Source: Persicaria tinctoria (Eukaryota; Streptophyta; Magnoliopsida; Caryophyllales; Polygonaceae). From it: a stretch of DNA of 64,000 nt. Each line of letters opens with the position of its first letter. The first letter of the stretch is position 1. Below the pieces are notes generated by a model. That model worked only from the letters and a program-made list of their open reading frames with translations, had not been told where the DNA came from and searched no databases. The stretch covers positions 15,383,967 through 15,447,966 of the forward strand of contig JBANSL010000004.1 of NCBI GenBank assembly GCA_037127255.1, given 5' to 3'. Both the position numbers and the translations under genes were made by a program. This document shows positions 21,230-33,178 of the stretch, in pieces.

Positions 21230-24200
21230 ATGGCGGAAGGAACACGATCAAAGGTGACCGAGTCTCAGTTTCAAGAATTCAGAGACGACACCCGATCGTT
21301 TATGACGTCTACAGCTAAATCTCTAGCAGATTTACAAAAAATTCAAGAAGAACAGATGAGACAGTTCGAGGAATTCAAGAAGATCAATGAGCAACGAATG
21401 GAACAGTTGGCAGAATTCGCAAGGAATCCACTGAATCTTAGTGGAAGGAATGATCGTCAAGTGGATGGAATCATGTCGGATTCACAGCAATCATGAGGGG
21501 ATCGTGACTCGTTAAGGGGATCTGGACCACCAGAGCAAGAAATCCCGGGATCTTGATGGCATCCGAATTTCAATGGGGGACAACCGAGCTCCAATCATGG
21601 CATTTCCAATTCAGGTCATGGACAGTTTAATCCGCACCACCAGGGATTCAACGACAATCGCCTCCATAGATTACCGAAGCTAGATTTTCCAAGCTTTGAT
21701 GGAAAGAAGCCGAGGAATTGGATACGCAAGTGCGAGAAGTATTTTGGGATATTCGCAGTTCCGGAAGCACAACAAGTCGAGATTGCAGCAATGTATTTGA
21801 CAGACAAAGCCGATACGTGGTTATAAGGGTACCTAATGCAGAATCCGCGAGTGACATGGCGGGGTTTTTGTGATGATCTGTGTCTGAGATTTGGTGATCG
21901 TCGAGAAGCTGAAATAGTGGGGGAGTTCAACAAGCTCGAGCAACACGAGAACCTTGAGGAATACAATGAAAGATTTGAAGATTTGCGCGCGGGTATGTTA
22001 TCATTCAACCCTCAACTTTCAGAGTCCTATTTTGTACTATCGAGTTATATTAGTGGATTGAGGTCGGAAATTCAATCACTGGTCAAGCTGGGAAGACCCT
22101 CTTCTATGGTTGAGGTTCTTAAACAGGCGAGGTTGCACTATAAGGCAATCCAGGCTTTGATACGGGTGTCTAAACTTGCATGGAGACAACAGTCATCAGG
22201 ATCTTTTAACTCGGGATTCCGGAATTCGTGGTCAAAGGAACATGGTAGCAAGTTGCAGACGGGGGAGAAAAGTGACAAAAGAACCACAGTAACAAACTTC
22301 AAGAGCCCTTCATCTGCTAGTTCGGAAGCGAGCACGGGTCGCTCAAATGAGACCAAGAGGGGTCTGTGTTACAAATGCGGAGATAAGTTCTTCCATGGTC
22401 AAAGGTGCAAGACGCAATCATTGTTCAGTCTGATTGCCCAAGAGGTGCAGGAGCATGATCAGGGAGTTGAGGAACCATATCATGAATTCAGTCATGAGAA
22501 GGAGTAGGAGGATACCGAGGTATATGTTCATGCCCTCACAGGCGAAGAATCAGGTAGTACCATTCGTGTGAGGGGCACAGTGAAAGGAAAATCGATCACG
22601 ATCTTGATTGACAGTGGTGCAACCCACAACTTCTTGGATTCTAGAGTTGCAAGGGAAGCTGGGTTTGAAATTAGCAAAGCAAATGTAATATAAGTCAACA
22701 CCGTCAATGGAGTGATGTTCAGTGGCAAGATTTGCAAGGGTTTTGTATGGGAGATGCAAGGTTCTGAATATGTGCATGACATTAGGTTATTGAAAATGGA
22801 AGGGAGTGATATGATATTGGGGACTGATTGGTTAGTAGGTTGTAATCCAGTGCTATTTGATTTTGTGGATGTACAAATATCATTTCAGAAATTGGGCAAG
22901 CAAGTCATTATAAAAGGGTTTAAGGAGGATAATACTGGAGGAACAACTTGTGTTAAGATGTTAACTGACAAGCAATTAGTGAAGCTGTGCAAGGAGCAAA
23001 AACCTGAGATCACACAGGTCACACATGTCTACAATTTGAGAGTTACAGAAACCGAGTAGCCACCTGGGATCAGTGAGTTAATTGTGGAATTTGGGGATAT
23101 ATTTCAGGAGCCTAAGGCACTACCTCCAGAAAGAAACCATGAGCACTCAATTAGTTTGAAAATAAGGCTAGTTCGAGTTGCTTCTTGCCCCTACAGGTAT
23201 CCCTGTTTTCAAAAGACTGAGATTGAGAAACAAGCATCTGAGATGCTGAGTAATGGAATCATTAGACCTAGCCACATCCCTTTTGCTTCTCTAACATTAT
23301 TGGTTAAGAAAAAAGATGGGTCTTGGAGATTTTGTGTGGATTATATACGTTTGAATGAGATTATTGTCAAGGGCAAATTTCTCATTCCTCACATTGAAGA
23401 TCTGTTGGATGAATTGAATGGTACTAGTATCTTTTCAAAGCTGGATTTAAAGGCAGGTTATCATCAAGTAAGGATGGTGGAAGAAGATGTAGCTAAAACT
23501 GCATTCAAGACTCATCATGGGCATTATGAGTTTAGGGTTATGCCCTTCGGGTTGACAAATGCCCCTGCCACTTTCCAATGCCTTATGAATGATGTGTTTG
23601 GGAATTTTTTGAGGAAATCAGTCTTGGTATTCTTTGATGACATTTTGGTCTATAGAAGGTCTGTGGATCAGCATGTGATTCATCTGAGAGAGGTCCTAGC
23701 TACCATGAGGGGTCACATGCTTTTTGCAAAAAAATCTAAATGTGAATTTGCACAAAAAGAAGTAGAATACTTAGGACATATTATCTCTAGTATGGGCGTC
23801 TCTACTAATCCTAAGAAAATTGAAGCTATGCTCAGATGGCCTATACCCAAGAACTTGAAAGCATTGAGGGGATTTTTGGGTCTTACTGGATTTTATAGAA
23901 GATTTATTAAAGGTTATGGGGGTATTGCTAAACCTTTAACTGAGCTTCTGAAAAAAGGCAATTTTGTTTGGACATCCAATGTTCAGAAAGCCTTTCATGA
24001 ACTTAAGAAAATCCTCACATCACCACCTGTGCTTGCTATGCCAGATTTTGAGTTACCTTTTACTATGGAAACAGATGCATGTGAATATGGCATTGGGGCA
24101 GTTTTGATGCAAAATGGGAAACCTATTGCTTATAGCAGTCAAGCTCTTCATGGTAGGCACTTGCTACTTGCAGTATATGAAAAGGAGCTTTTAGCCATCC

Positions 24201-25870
24201 TATTGGCCATTGACAAATGGAGACACTACTTAGAGGGCAGAAAATTCTTCATTAAAACTGACCATCAGCCTCTAAGGCACCTCTTAGACCAAATGTTATC
24301 CACCCAAGTCCAGAAAAAGGCAGTTAGAAAGCTGTTAGGGCTGCATTATGAAATTTTGTATAAGAAATGGGTGGAGAATAAAGCTGCTGATGCTTTATCA
24401 AGGGTATCTGAAAATCACTCATGTGAGTGTACTGCTCTGACAGTGGTCCAACCATCTTGGCTCACAGAGATATTTGATAGCTATAAGGGTGATAAAGTGG
24501 TCCAACAATTGCTCCTTATTGTTGTATCAGATACACCCGGACATTTCATAGTGACTGATGGTCTTTTGAGGTACAAGGGCAAGCTGTTGATTGGGTGCAG
24601 TTCAGGGTTAAGAACCAAATTGATCACCTCTTTTCATGAGGATGCTTTGGGAGGTCACTCTGGAATTCATGCCACATATCAAAGATTGAAGAGTGTGTTT
24701 TATTAGCAAGGGATGAAGACTGAAACTAGTGATTTTGTAAATGCTTGTGAGATTTGCCAGAGGTGTAAATCTGAAAAATGTAGCTACTCCTGGTCTACTA
24801 CAACCTCTCCCAATTCCAGACAAACCTTGGAGCCACATTAGTATGGATTTTGTGGGGGGCTTGCCTAAATCTCAGGATAAGGACTGTATCTTGGTAGTGG
24901 TGGACAAGCTTACTAAGTATTCTCATTTCATTGCACTGTCCCACCCATTCGCTGCTTCAAAGGTTGCATCTCTGTTTATGGAAAACATTTTTAAGCTCCA
25001 TGGATTGCCCTGTAGTATTGTTTCTGATCGGGACAAGGTGTTTGTCAGTCAATTTTGGCAGCAGTTGTTCAAGGCCTTGCATACAAGATTGGATATGAGT
25101 TCAGCTTATCATCATCAGTCTGATGGACAAACTGAGCGAGTAAATAGATGTTTGGAAACATATTTGAGGTCTATGACATATGAGAGTCCTAAGAAGTGGG
25201 TGTAGTGGTTGTTTTTGGCCGAGTGGTGGTACAACACCACTTTTCATTCCACCATAAAAATGACTCCTTTTGAGGCTTTGTATGGTTTCCCTCCATCTCA
25301 ATTGGGTTTCCCTACACTTTCAGCTACCAATTCGCCCGCAGTGGATTGGTTAACAATCGACATCACATGATCAGACAATTGAAATACTATCTCAAGCAAG
25401 CACAAGCTTGGATGAAAGTCTTTGCTGATGCCAGAAGAACAGATAGAGAATTGAAGATTGGTGATTGGGTCTTTCTAAAGCTCCAACCATATAGACAATC
25501 TTCAGCAGCAGTTCGTTGAAATTTGAAGCTCAGTGCCAAGTATTTTGGACCATTCAAGGTGTTAGATCGAATTGGGAAGATGGCCTATAGGTTGCAAATG
25601 CCCGAGTCATCCCGCATATACCCAGTTTTCCATGTATCCAAGTTAAAGTTGAAGAAAGGTGCACAGGAAGAGGCAATGCTGGTGCTAGAAATAGATGAAG
25701 AGGGACAACTCCTAACAGAACCAGAACTAGTGCTGGATAGTCGTTCAGTACCTTGCAAACAGAGACCCAGTTACTGAGTGGTTGATCAAATGGAAGAACA
25801 TGACAAAGGAGGAAGAAACATGGGAAGTTGCTGCTCATATACTCACCCAGTTCCCTCGTTTCGAGTTAGG
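21230..25870 (+). pseudogene. Chromovirus gag-pol polyprotein pseudogene
   Basis: One frame runs from MAEGTRSK (21230) to 24706, broken by stops at about 21494, 21553, 21826, 22507, 22694, 23059 and 24704. Order of parts: gag with zinc-knuckle-like CYKCGDKFFHGQRC (about 22367); aspartic protease ILIDSGATHNFL (about 22600); reverse transcriptase 23084-23900 with KLDLKAGYHQ and intact FFDDIL; RNase H with TDACEYGIGA; integrase zinc finger (HSGIHATY..CEICQRC). A frameshift near 24770 leads to the integrase core (SMDFVGG, VSDRDKVF, DGQTERVN), then a stop at 25203. A chromodomain-like TEWLIKWKNMTKEEETWE sits in another frame at about 25765-25860. Non-functional. Confidence 0.9.
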
Positions 25871-25973
25871 TACCTAGTTGTATGAGCCTTGGGACAAGGC
25901 TCCATACGAGAGGAGCATTGTAATGTACTTAGTTGTATGAGCCTTGGGACAAGGCTCTCTATGAGAGGAGCAA

Positions 25974-26180
25974 TGTAATGCCTCATAGGATCTCTAGGCC
26001 TATAAATGGACCTTGTATGTGTGGAGGATGGGTGTCTAATGAATTGATATTTTCCCTCCCATTTATTCTCGTCTTTCTCTCTTCTTTCTTACCTCAAATT
26101 CTACCTCCTACCTACCTCTCTCGGTTGATCAAGGGGTTTGTTCATCACTGGACTCGGTTCTGTGTGGCTTGGCCATAACA
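25974..26180 (+). repeat. 3' LTR of the chromovirus
   Basis: 207 bp, aligned end to end with the 5' LTR. It ends ATAACA and is followed by CTACG. Confidence 0.92.
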
Positions 26181-26185
26181 CTACG

Positions 26186-26565
26186 TACTCTACCAAGGGG
26201 CCAGAGTTATACCGTCATTCAGGTCTTCTAGATCTCATCCGATAGGATGCTTTTTTCGGATAAGGTTTCCCATCCGAATCGTTCTGTAGGATGCCCTCGG
26301 ATCGGGTCTCCATCCGAATTTTTACCTAATAAAAAAAACATCTTCCTCCTCTCATCTCGCCTATTTCGCCCCAAACTTCGACTATCGTTCCGTCGCCGCC
26401 ATCGTCTCAAACATCACATCCAACGCCGATTCGGATCCCGTCGTTCACCCTCGGTCATCATTCGGTCCGGCCTACTCCATCGACCTCCTCCCATCCCCTC
26501 TCTCTCTCTCTCTCTCTCTCATCGCCCCTCGACTAGAAACCCTCCATCGAAACTTGTTGCAATCC
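26186..26565. other. Promoter/5' UTR-like stretch with a CT microsatellite
   Basis: C-rich sequence with a (CT)n run at about 26497-26520, then CCATGGCC-type start context. It resembles a plant 5' leader leading to the ATG at 26566. An open plus frame here (26247-26588) looks like chance opening in a C-rich region. Confidence 0.35.
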
Positions 26566-27209
26566 ATGGCCATTACAGGAGCTGGTAAGGATTCGAAGGG
26601 CTGTTATATGAACTGAACAACTCGAGTTCGGGATCGGCTCAAAAAAGCTCGACTCGAGCTCGCTCACTTATTTAAACAAGTTGAGCTTGAACAAAATTTT
26701 AAGCTTGGTTGAAAGCTCGACTCATTCGAATAAAGCTCGAATAGCTCGAATTTTATGGAATTTTTAAAATTTGCATTAAGTTAGCATGTTATAATCAAGT
26801 AAAACTACTTAAAGCTCAATTGATTTAAAAAAAAAAACTACTTAAAGCTAAAAAAAAGCTCGGCTCGAGCTCGTTTATTTCCTAAACAAGCCAAACTTGA
26901 AGAAAATAAAAAACTCATTTAAAAATTAGGCTCGGTTCGAGCTCGTTTAACAAACGAACCAAGTTTGAACATGCCAAGTTCGGCTCGTTCGACTCGAATA
27001 ACACTCCTAGACTCGAGTCCTATAAGGAAAGGAAATGGGAAAATAAAGAGGAAATATGTAGAGCCAATGTTGAGTCAAATCAGTCTAATTTTGAGCTCTT
27101 GTCCATCGAAAGAGATGAAAAGCATGATGGGGATGAAGCAAAACAAAGGATAAGGAAGCGGAAGGCACCCACCAAGGACAAAGCTAATGAGAAACTCTTC
27201 AAAAAAGAC
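26566..27209 (+). pseudogene. Unrecognised coding-looking fragment interrupted by a MITE
   Basis: From ATG 26566 the frame reads MAITGAGKDS and runs into the MITE at 26598. After the MITE, sequence continues as SSPIRKGNGKIKRKYVEP. One frame over, it reads SNFELLSIERDEKHDGD and KQRIRKRKAPTKDK, up to a donor-like AAAGAC/GTAAGT at 27209. The charged, lysine-rich composition suggests a nuclear protein, but I do not recognise it. At least one frameshift plus the insertion make an intact gene unlikely. Confidence 0.3.
26598..27009. mobile_element. hAT-type MITE
   Basis: Ends GGGCTGTTATATGAAC and (inverted) GGAGTGTTATTCGAGTCGAAC are imperfect inverted repeats. The interior is rich in GCTCGAGCTCG / GAGCTCGAACC common in plant hAT MITEs. 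Flanks GATTCGAA and GACTCGAG match at 6 of 8 bases, consistent with an old 8-bp duplication. Confidence 0.5.
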
Positions 27210-27236
27210 GTAAGTGTTACTGATTGGTGCTGATTT

Positions 27237-28045
27237 GAGACATAATTTTGCTCTTTATTGGAGATGCTTGATCTTGGCATAATAAACTAACGAAGGAGTT
27301 CTTGAATGCTTGATCTTGGCATAGTAACTAGATATCCATGACAATATATATTTGTAAGCCTATAACCCTTAAATCTTTCACACTTGATCTCAGTCATTTT
27401 GAAATCACACTTCAAGGATTCTGATCCTTCAACACCTTCGTCTCATACTGAGATGTCTTCTTCAGCCTCTCATCTCCAGTTCCTTTTCTCCATGATATTC
27501 AAAACATACTAGAGGAATCTAGATGGATTAATAGAATCTTAACAAGTCCCCTCTTTTTGACGATTACAAACACCTAACTATCGTAAATTAGAATCAATCC
27601 AAACACCGAACTTGGGGATAAAGAGGAGGAGAATATATGATTATATTCAATTGTGTATCTTGTGGTGTATCCACCAATACAATATATAGGAATAATATCC
27701 TTGGTCTCAATTTTGCTCTTTGTTGGAGATGTTTGATCTTGGCATAATAAGCAAATGAAGGAGTTCTTGAATGCTCGATCTTGGCATAGTAACCAGATAT
27801 GCATGACAACATTAGCAAGCCTCTAACACTTAAATCTTTAACACTTGCCTTCAGTCATTTTTAAATCGCACTTCAAGGATTTTGATCCTTCAAAACCTTC
27901 GTTTCATACTAAGATGTCTTCTTCAGTCTTCCATCTCCGGTTCCTTTTCTCCATGATACTCAAAACATACTAGAGAAATCCAAATGGATTCATAGAATCT
28001 TAACAAATCCCCTATTTTTTACTATTACAAACAACTAACCACTTT
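27237..28045. repeat. Diverged direct repeat, two copies of about 350 bp
   Basis: 27237-27590 and 27707-28045 align over most of their length (GATCTTGGCATA, TTCAAGGATTCTGATCCTTC, CTCCATGATA boxes). The intervening 27600-27706 looks LTR-like. They are probably remnants of a copia LTR or untranslated region; no coding part is recognised. Confidence 0.6.
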
Positions 28046-29085
28046 TAGTATAACAACACAAAAAGAATTTCCCCTCAATCGAACACCAATATATGATTTG
28101 GCACTTGAACTAAATAGCATTTATCCTTTATTCTAAATTAGTTCCTAGTCATAATACTTTATCCCATTTTGGCATTATTATAAAGAGTTGAACTAGAGAA
28201 GAGTACAACATTTAGACATGCAAATGCTTTAATTGCTTCAAGCTGGGTACGTGAAAAGTGATGAGCTCGGTGAAGATAAAGAATACGAGAGGAAGAAAAG
28301 TGACGGAGGTAGAAATTTATTGAAGGGGGAAAAGAAAAGTTTTGTACAAATTGTTGATTCACTCTTAGATAGATAATTTTTCTATAGTTTAGCAAATAAA
28401 AGCTATCATATTTTAGATTAAACGATTGTCTTTTAGTTTAAGACAACAATTTTTTTAGTTCAAAATACAATGTTTTTTTGGGTTCAAAACAGTGGTGTTT
28501 TAGTTTAAAACTGTACCATTAATTGTTATATATTTTTCCCCTTAAATGAAAAATCATTAATGTCGTTTTAATCTATAACATTCTTTTCATTTAAAAATAT
28601 ATTGTTTGAAACCTACGAAGTCAATATGTAACTTGTTGTTCTCTTAGCATGCAATAATGTGTAACAACTAACAAAATACACAGACTTTAAACTTGCATAA
28701 TTTCTTATATAATTTTTGAATTTAGTATTATAACCTCCTGTTTCGCAGATCTTGGGTTGAATTATATTACCAAAATGTCAAATTAAGTAAAATATAAAAG
28801 TATCGTAATTTATTAAAAGACATTTGAAATAATTAATCCGTATTTTACTCGACTATCGAAATAAAGACTTATATTAATATATCAAAATGAAGTTATCGAC
28901 GAATATACGTGAATCGTGATTCCTCAATTGGATGAAAGGGGGGCGAATGATATCCACATAACGAAACTGGTCATCATGTACTCTAAATCTCTAATGATTC
29001 AACAAGGTTGATGACACGAGATTTGGATTCGAAAAGAATATTGTAAAATGACCAACTTCTATTGGGCTGGTTACTAACTATGCTT
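28046..29085. other. AT-rich spacer, no gene seen
   Basis: Low-complexity AT-rich sequence with short TTTAGTTTAAAAC-type repeats near 28430-28510. No feature is supported. Confidence 0.4.
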
Positions 29086-29257
29086 TCTCCATTTATTAAG
29101 TTACAATAAAAAAAATATAAATAAAAACTATTTATTTTTTAAAATAATTTTAAAACATTAATAAAATAAATATTTTATAATAGAGTTTAAACTACTTATA
29201 AGACGTGTCAAAAAATAAAACGACATAAATTTAAATTTTTTGAGATGAAGGTAATAA
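29086..29257. repeat. Degenerate Stowaway-like MITE
   Basis: It shares the interior ACGTGTCAAAAAATAAAACGACA box with the MITE at 20196-20429 and has CTCCATTTATTAAG and TTGAGATGAAGG at its ends, a worn form of the same inverted repeat. 29388-29495 holds another partial relative. Confidence 0.45.
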
Positions 29258-29649
29258 TTAGCATCTTGCTAATCAATTAGGCAATTCACGTGTTCGTGGA
29301 AGCCAATGCTTGTCCCCCAATCTGAGTAAGATTGGACCTATAACATGACCTGGTGGCCGATTCTCCGAAATCATCACATATCATAAAAATGTAATTTTTT
29401 TAAAAATAATTTCACACGAAACTATTTTTAAAAATAATATAAAGTTTGTATTATCATTAAAAAAACGTGTATAAAAAATAAAAAATGAACGCCATTATTG
29501 ATTTGCATTTTTCAAATTAAGTTATAAGAACACTGAAACCCAATTCCAATTTGGCAGTTTTGTATTATATAGTAACTGAAATTGAGAAATAAAATTTATC
29601 TTTTAATTTATTTGAAATTGTTATTAGTTTATTTTTTCAGAAATACAAA
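29258..29649. other. AT-rich spacer
   Basis: No gene is seen; partial MITE-like sequence lies near 29388-29495. Confidence 0.35.
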
Positions 29650-30657
29650 ATACTTTGATTATTAAGGCACTCTTACTCCTTCCAGCAAAACGCAAAACGC
29701 AACATGTCGGTAGTTTCCACTCTTGAAACGGTTCATCACCTTGCCCCAAACCTCCATAGTGAACCGACACTCAAAAAACAAATGCTCATGTATTTCTAAG
29801 ACATCCTCGCAAAATCTACAAACCGGATCAATCTCAAGGAAGAACAGTCTATCATAGGTAAGACAACCTACCCTGAATGGCAAGCCATAAAATAAGTGAA
29901 TCTTTAGGAGTTCCACCCTTCACCCAAACCACACGATACCAAGGAACATGATCCCCTTGTATCCGGAGACACAAAATCTGCCTTCTCGCACCCACTCCTC
30001 AAGGAGTTCCATAAAATCATACACGTCCTAACCAAACAACTCCACAAGATCACGAGCATCTACAATAGGTTTTATAAGAGGCGAATCCCTCCGTTTAGCT
30101 ACCCAAGTACGAGGTTCTTCCACCTTCAAATTCCGATGATGGACCCATCTAATCCAAAGGCTATCTCTTTTGTCATGAATATGCCAAAAATGTTTACACA
30201 TAAATGACACATTCCACACAGCCAAAGAGAATAGCCCCAAGCCACCTTCCCTCTTCGGCATACACACCTTGGCCCAAGCCACCTTTGGGAGACTCCATAA
30301 AAAGCCACGATACAAGGTGGTTAACCGCTCCAAGACCTCCCTAGGAATCGGCAATAAGGTTAATTAGCCAAAAGGCTTCCGCTCCCTAAGAACGGAAACA
30401 ATCAACTCGATCTCTTCTTCCGGCAAAGGACAATGTCTTCTTTGACCATCCTTCAATCAGCCCCTAATCTTGGCTAAAAGTGGCTCATAACGCACCACCC
30501 TTAAGCCATACGGAGAGATGGGAATGCCAAGATAACGGAATGGAAAGGCCCCCACTTGAAATCCTGTTTCACCGACCAAACTCCCAACTCCCATTTCCGG
30601 GATTGAAGCAAGGAAGAGGGAAGAGTTGGACACATTAACAGTCGGCCCTGCTTTCAA
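29650..30657 (-). pseudogene. L1-type LINE remnant: end of reverse transcriptase and zinc-binding domain
   Basis: Three minus-strand frames in series make a decayed LINE C-terminus. 30657-30457 reads GAFPFRYLGIPISPYGL, the RT motif following the catalytic block. 30354-30028 reads YRGFLWSLPKVAWAKVCMPK and GGLGLFSLAVWN, the usual post-RT stretch. 29916-29662 reads IDPVCRFCEDVLEIHEHLFFEC, the zinc-binding domain. Stops and frameshifts separate them. The upstream part is absent: the MULE target site lies at 30670. Confidence 0.85.
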
Positions 30658-30678
30658 AATACCCTATATTTTAAATTT

Positions 30679-30808
30679 CGGAAATTTCGCCTGGTACCCC
30701 TGTGGTATAGCTTATTTCACACGGTGTACAAAAGATTCACTAAATTCGCACGGTACCCCTAAGGTTTGTATGAATTTCGCGTCGTACCCCTCCTCAGTTA
30801 AAACTAAC
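30679..30808. repeat. Left terminal inverted repeat of the MULE
   Basis: 130 bp, aligned without gaps to the inverse of 33987-34116 with about a dozen differences; contains two GGTACCCCT boxes. Confidence 0.93.
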
Positions 30809-31674
30809 GGAGTCTGTTAAGTGTTAATTGAACGTTCCATCTACGCTCTCAGAGTCAGGATTGAAGGGAGGAGAGGCCGACTGAGCCCAAGGCACGAACC
30901 GTCGGCGACGAGAGCCCGATTCAGCCGGAGGAGAACGAGAGCCCGACCTGGAGGAGCACTTGGAGAAGAGGGCTCGACAAAAACAAACAAACGACTTGGA
31001 GAATAGCTTCGACGCCCGATCTGGAGGAGAAGGAGAAGGAGGGCCGCCTGTCCTTCAATTGGTGACAGCAGGCGTCGCTAGGGGTGGTGGAGGCGCCGTT
31101 CGACTCGCCGGATGTGGTGGGGGAGCCTCCAGCTAGCCAGGTAAGTCGATTCAGGGTTTACAAATAGGGGTTTCGATTTGTGTTTGCAATTTGGGATTTC
31201 AATTTGGGATTTGTTCGAATTAGGGTTGAGAATTTGAGATTGAGGAATTGTTGAAGTTGTAAATTCATACTAAAATTTGATTAGGGATTGTTGAAATTCA
31301 TACAAAATTCTGCATATTAGGGATTGTGTTTGCAATTTGAGTTCGAGTGTGACTGTGTGAGGGTGAAATCAAGTGTGACTACTAGGGTTTTGAAAAATCT
31401 ACAGATTAGGGATTCATGCTAAACTTTGATTTGAGATTGAGGAATTGTTATTACAGTTTAACTGCTAGGTTGTGAATCAAGTGTGAGGGTGAAATATTCA
31501 GTGGAAGTTAAGAGGCTCAAAGCTGAAAAGATATGGCAAATTGATCCTTCTGTTTGCAATTTGGCATTCACAACTATTTTCAAATGGTCTTTGATTAGGT
31601 TTTAGGTGCAGGAATTAAAAAATGGATGTGTTTTTAAGCTACTCAATTCATTATGATGGAGTTCTTGAGGTTGT

Positions 31675-32064
31675 TTGAATCTTTTATCAAAGCAATTAGT
31701 GTGTCTTTCTCTGATAAATAGATTATGTGGTGATGATATAGGAACCATTGTACCTAAAACTAGTGCTGTTCAGGGGGCTGCTGGTGTTGGTGAACATCAA
31801 GAAAGAGTTGGAAAAAAGTGGGAGAGGGCATGTATGAGAGCAGCTGCTCAAGGTGCATCTAGTATGCAAGCTAACATGACTGAGATTACTGATAAAAGTA
31901 CTCCTTCTACTTGGTTATTTCTCTCCATCATTGAGAAAGGAAGAGGATATGCAGTGTATTATATATTTTTATTTTCATTTTCTTCTGAGTTGAGAGCAAA
32001 CCAAATCTTGATTGCTGGATGCTTCAATTATAACTATCATGGTTTATATCCTACATTCTATTGA
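31675..32064 (+). other. Open frame in the MULE, unrecognised
   Basis: 129-codon plus frame with a segment VGKKWERACMRAAAQGASSMQ that has normal protein composition, flanked by AT-rich sequence. I do not recognise it. It could be a captured exon or chance. Confidence 0.25.
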
Positions 32065-32081
32065 CTTGAAGCTTGTTAAAA

Positions 32082-32150
32082 AGTCTATTAGCTCAAATGA
32101 GAGAGCATGTGCTTATGCACAAGGTGTGGGTTCGACTCCTACATAGGCTA
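32082..32150 (+). tRNA. tRNA-like sequence, probable pseudogene
   Basis: It folds as a cloverleaf: acceptor AGTCTAT with ATAGGCT (one T.G pair), D arm GCTC/GAGC, anticodon stem TGTGC/GCACA, T arm GTGGG/CCTAC with loop TTCGACT. Internal promoter boxes are intact (TAGCTCAAATG; GGTTCGACTCC). The anticodon loop is only four bases (TTAT) instead of seven, so no anticodon can be presented. It is either a damaged tRNA copy or the head of a SINE. Confidence 0.5.
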
Positions 32151-32724
32151 ATACAATGATTTGCTTGTCAAATGACTAGCTACAAATATACTTATACACA
32201 CCGCAAATCTCTGTCAATTTTGCTCAGAACTTTGCTGCTGCCTTAAAAGTTAAAAGCTCTAGTTCATATCACTTCTAAATCTGAAATCATCATTATTTAC
32301 TTAGAGTCCATATTTATATCATATCTGAATTAGAAGCCTCCAAATAATCATCTTGCAAGTTGTATAAATCATGTTGTATAAATAAGTTCCAAATCAACAT
32401 TTGCATTTAGATTGAAAACATGTTGTATAAATAACTTTTTGTAAATCAGTTTATGGAAACTGATTTATTCTGTAAATATTCAGTTTTCTATAAATTTGCA
32501 AGCTGCATTCAGTTTTTCTGTTATAAATCAGCTGTAAACTGCATTCACGTTTAAAGTAGTTGTAGAAATGTGTTTCAGTTGAGCATAAATCAATTTCTGT
32601 AAATTGCATTCAGCTTTGCTGTCATAAACCTGTCATAACACCTTACAAAACCATATTCAATTCAACAACTAAAATTCTTTACAAAGCAAGGGCTCTTGTC
32701 ATTGCTGAGAACTTTAAAACCTCT

Positions 32725-33177
32725 TCTCGCAAATAATAGATTCTATCCTCTGCATGGGTAACTCCTTTCTCCTTTCCTTTGTGCTTCCGGCTTTGTCACG
32801 CCCTTCGGCTTTAAGGGCCAGTGCCCTCTCATCGAGCAATGGAGAGTTTTTTAATGACACTGCATGTTTTTTTTTGAGTGGTTCCATCAGCTTGCTCCCT
32901 GTTCAATGTGGTGACATAGCAACTTCTCTATCATCAACAGGAATTAAGCCATCTGGCAGCACAATAATCCTAATCTCTACACTACGTCTCAATACTGTTT
33001 CAAATGAGTTGGTAATACTTGTTAGCTAAAGCTCAGCCCTGGCTTTGATCTTTTCATCTCCAAATGCAATATAGGCGAGCAAAACACCTTTGATCTTTTC
33101 ATCTCCAAATGCAATATAGGCGAGCAAAACACCTTTGATCTTTTCATCTCCAAATGCAATATAGGCGAGCAAAACAC
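32725..33177 (-). pseudogene. STICHEL-like exon fragment captured in the MULE
   Basis: On minus, a preserved acceptor TTTTGCAG/GTGTTT at 33177 opens LLAYIAFGDEKIK, present three times in tandem. It continues ARAEL-stop-LTSITNSFETVLR, SVEIRIIVLPDGLIPVDD, a stop after MSPH, and KELPMQRIESIICEKRF. This order (SITNSIE.VLRRSVEVRIILLP, then LPMQRIESII) matches my memory of the C-terminal region of STICHEL, a plant DNA polymerase III gamma/tau-like protein that controls trichome branching. Stops at two places make it non-functional as protein. The retained acceptor shows genomic capture. Confidence 0.6.
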
Positions 33178-33178
33178 C
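33044..33178 (-). repeat. Perfect 45-bp tandem triplication
   Basis: Three identical 45-bp copies (33044-33088, 33089-33133, 33134-33178). In frame on minus this triplicates 15 codons (VLLAYIAFGDEKIKG) of the STICHEL-like fragment. Identity suggests recent slippage. Confidence 0.95.

Larger units (their letters stand above)
20965..26180 (+). mobile_element. Ty3/gypsy chromovirus (Reina-like), full length but decayed
   Basis: Short LTRs of 207 bp (20965-21171 and 25974-26180; about 11 differences by eye, near 95% identity) begin TGTAATG and end ATAACA. A near-perfect target duplication CTACT/CTACG flanks it. The primer-binding site TGGTATCAGAGC (21176-21187) matches initiator tRNA-Met. Domain order gag, protease, RT, RNase H, integrase, chromodomain, with short LTRs, suggests the Reina lineage of chromoviruses. 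Stops and frameshifts show it is dead. A repeat of about 57 bp precedes the 3' LTR (25866-25973). Confidence 0.92.

Noticed and set aside
26247..26588. Arg/Ser-rich plus frame
   Set aside because: C-rich leader-like sequence with a CT microsatellite; no homology recognised and it overlaps the better ATG at 26566.
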